Shown piece by piece: positions 5,284-6,252 of a DNA stretch of 6,252 nt (position 1 is the first letter of the stretch; every line of letters starts with the position of its first letter). The DNA is from Methanobacteriota archaeon (GTDB taxonomy: Archaea; Altiarchaeota; Altiarchaeia; IMC4; QMZM01), in assembly GCA_903930485.1 (NCBI GenBank), contig CAIYYO010000140.1, positions 1 through 6,252 on the forward strand, given 5' to 3'. The notes below the pieces were generated by a model. It was not told where the DNA came from and did not search any database. It saw nothing but the letters and a program-made list of their open reading frames with translations. A program made the position numbers and the translations under genes.

Positions 5284-6215
5284 TGCCGCAGATTCCGGTA
5301 TTCTTTCAGTATCAGTTCTATCGTGGACCTTATGTTTCCTTCTTTTTCGTATGCCTGGAGCGTCCCGTAGTACTCTGATCTGTTCTTGATTTCGATATTC
5401 ACCGGGGGCAGACCGTGCCTTAGCAGGATGTTATTCAGTAGGAGCCGTCCTACGCGCCCGTTCCCGTCCCTGAACGGGTGGATGTTCTCGAACTGATTGT
5501 GGACGACCCCGGCAAGAACTATCGGGTGGTAAGCGTCTTTACTTCTGCTATACCATACAGCCAGTTCTCTTAAGCGCCTGACGACGTCTTTCTGGGGGGC
5601 TCCCCTATGCATTACGTTGCCTGAGCCGTCGACCACGGCGACTTCCACGCCTTTTTCCCTGAAGTTTCCCGCATAGGACAGAGAATTGGAAAAGACGATC
5701 TTATGTAATTCCCTGATCAGCGGAATAGACAGGTGCTCTTTGGTCTTCCTTATGTATTTGACTGCTTCAGCTACTCCGTAGGTTTCTGATATCTCCTGTC
5801 TCGACCTCTCTACCGGCCACCGGTCGGATTTCAACATTCCTCTTACTTCGGTAGAGGTAACTGACGACCCTTCTATCGCGTTGGTGTTGTAGGCGAAATC
5901 CTCGGTAAAGCGCATCCAGTCTTCTTCAGACAAATGCAAGACCTCCAGTCCCCTGCCTTTCCTTCGGATAAGGTCCTCAATAGATCTCTTCTCGTCCTCG
6001 GAAAGAACCGTATGCAGGGGATCGCCGATCATCTCGGACGATTTGGATCTTTCAAGAAGCTCTTTCTCTGCCTTCTTCGTAAGAAAAGATAACCGTTCCT
6101 CTTCAAGGTCGGCGCCGAGATATTTCCGGATCTTCTTCACTCGCCCCTCCATTCTAAAAGAATGGGCAAGATAGTAGAGCTTTTTTGCGCCCCTTTTGCG
6201 TACTTCAACGTACAT
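5265..6215 (-). CDS. Fic family protein (class II), probable AMP-transferase
   Basis: Fic enzymes move AMP, and sometimes other phosphate-linked groups, from nucleotides to protein hydroxyls. The 316-residue protein has the full catalytic motif H246-P-F-R-D-G-N-G-R254-V-G-R257. A substrate flap lies at about 192-211 (AVVDGSGNVMHRGAPQKDV). An inhibitory motif lies ahead of the Fic core, T111-N-A-I-E115-G116, matching (S/T)xxxE(G/N); this makes it class II, where Glu115 holds the enzyme off. The C-terminus (272-310) looks helical. Residues 1-37 form a separate small basic module ending VKKIRKYLG, resembling the N-terminal piece of some transposases and other archaeal Fic proteins. The ATG at 6215 lies 19-27 bases from a TATA-like box without a Shine-Dalgarno. 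It is upstream of, and one base from, the ruined MNT gene. No lesion is seen, so it should be functional; its target is unknown. Confidence 0.93.
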   Translation of the reverse strand: MYVEVRKRGAKKLYYLAHSFRMEGRVKKIRKYLGADLEEERLSFLTKKAEKELLERSKSSEMIGDPLHTVLSEDEKRSIEDLIRRKGRGLEVLHLSEEDWMRFTEDFAYNTNAIEGSSVTSTEVRGMLKSDRWPVERSRQEISETYGVAEAVKYIRKTKEHLSIPLIRELHKIVFSNSLSYAGNFREKGVEVAVVDGSGNVMHRGAPQKDVVRRLRELAVWYSRSKDAYHPIVLAGVVHNQFENIHPFRDGNGRVGRLLLNNILLRHGLPPVNIEIKNRSEYYGTLQAYEKEGNIRSTIELILKEYRNLRHVTTKK

Positions 6216-6221
6216 GTAATT

Positions 6222-6237
6222 ATATGTGACTACATAT
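6222..6237. promoter_or_regulatory. Palindrome upstream of Fic, candidate operator
   Basis: ATATGT-GACT-ACATAT has perfect six-base arms with a four-base spacer. It overlaps the TATA-like box and lies within 25 bases of the Fic start, a position where a bound repressor would block transcription. No regulator gene is seen next to it; autoregulation is a guess. Confidence 0.4.
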
Positions 6238-6242
6238 TTAAA
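6234..6242 (-). promoter_or_regulatory. TATA-like box of the Fic-MNT transcript
   Basis: The minus strand reads TTTAAATAT, preceded by more T's, 19-27 bases before the Fic ATG. This would give a leaderless or nearly leaderless message, consistent with the lack of a Shine-Dalgarno. The flanking DNA is AT-rich, which limits confidence. Confidence 0.45.
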
Positions 6243-6252
6243 AATTGATATA

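Noticed and set aside
1..6252. CRISPR array, insertion sequence or integrase
   Set aside because: No regularly spaced repeats, transposase core or recombinase motif was found; only the Fic N-terminal module is transposase-like.

Overview
The window looks archaeal. It holds a stand-alone elongator-type Elp3, an MBF1 protein with an N-terminal zinc ribbon, and a tRNA-Trp gene interrupted at the usual archaeal position 37/38 by an intron with box C/D features and no encoded CCA. Several genes also have TATA-like boxes close to a start that lacks a Shine-Dalgarno. The sequence does not settle the phylum. Core genes are moderately GC-rich (about half G+C in lines counted by eye), whereas the first gene and a small membrane-protein gene are clearly AT-rich.

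Layout, left to right. Positions 1-531 hold an AT-rich gene of unknown function that may be cut at the window edge. Next is elp3 (607-2256, +), the radical-SAM/acetyltransferase enzyme that modifies wobble uridine in tRNA. It runs tail-to-tail, with one base between, into a minus-strand pair: an MBF1-like transcription factor (4228-3740) followed directly by a site-2-protease-like M50 membrane metalloprotease (3739-2258). The two reading frames abut as TAA-ATG and probably form an operon. Divergent from MBF1, across 71 bases, is tRNA-Trp (4300-4458), whose 86-nt intron carries a guide placing C34 exactly five bases upstream of a box D. A T-rich terminator-like inverted repeat follows, then a 61-residue two-helix membrane protein (4552-4737).

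The right-hand part is an eroded accessory island. A RelE-family toxin relic (4738-4913, +) with a frameshift and an apparent internal deletion faces a minus-strand MNT-type nucleotidyltransferase (5263-4919) broken by two in-frame stops. Immediately upstream of the latter, one base away and on the same strand, is an intact class II Fic protein (6215-5265) with a complete catalytic motif and an N-terminal inhibitory motif. Fic and the nucleotidyltransferase were probably translationally coupled. The Fic promoter carries a palindrome, and a related motif recurs as a hairpin across the Fic stop and the MNT start. The region therefore reads as one intact AMP-transferase gene beside remains of two toxin-antitoxin-type genes. 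I see no clearly new system. The points most worth checking are the Fic-MNT pair and the guide-bearing tRNA intron.
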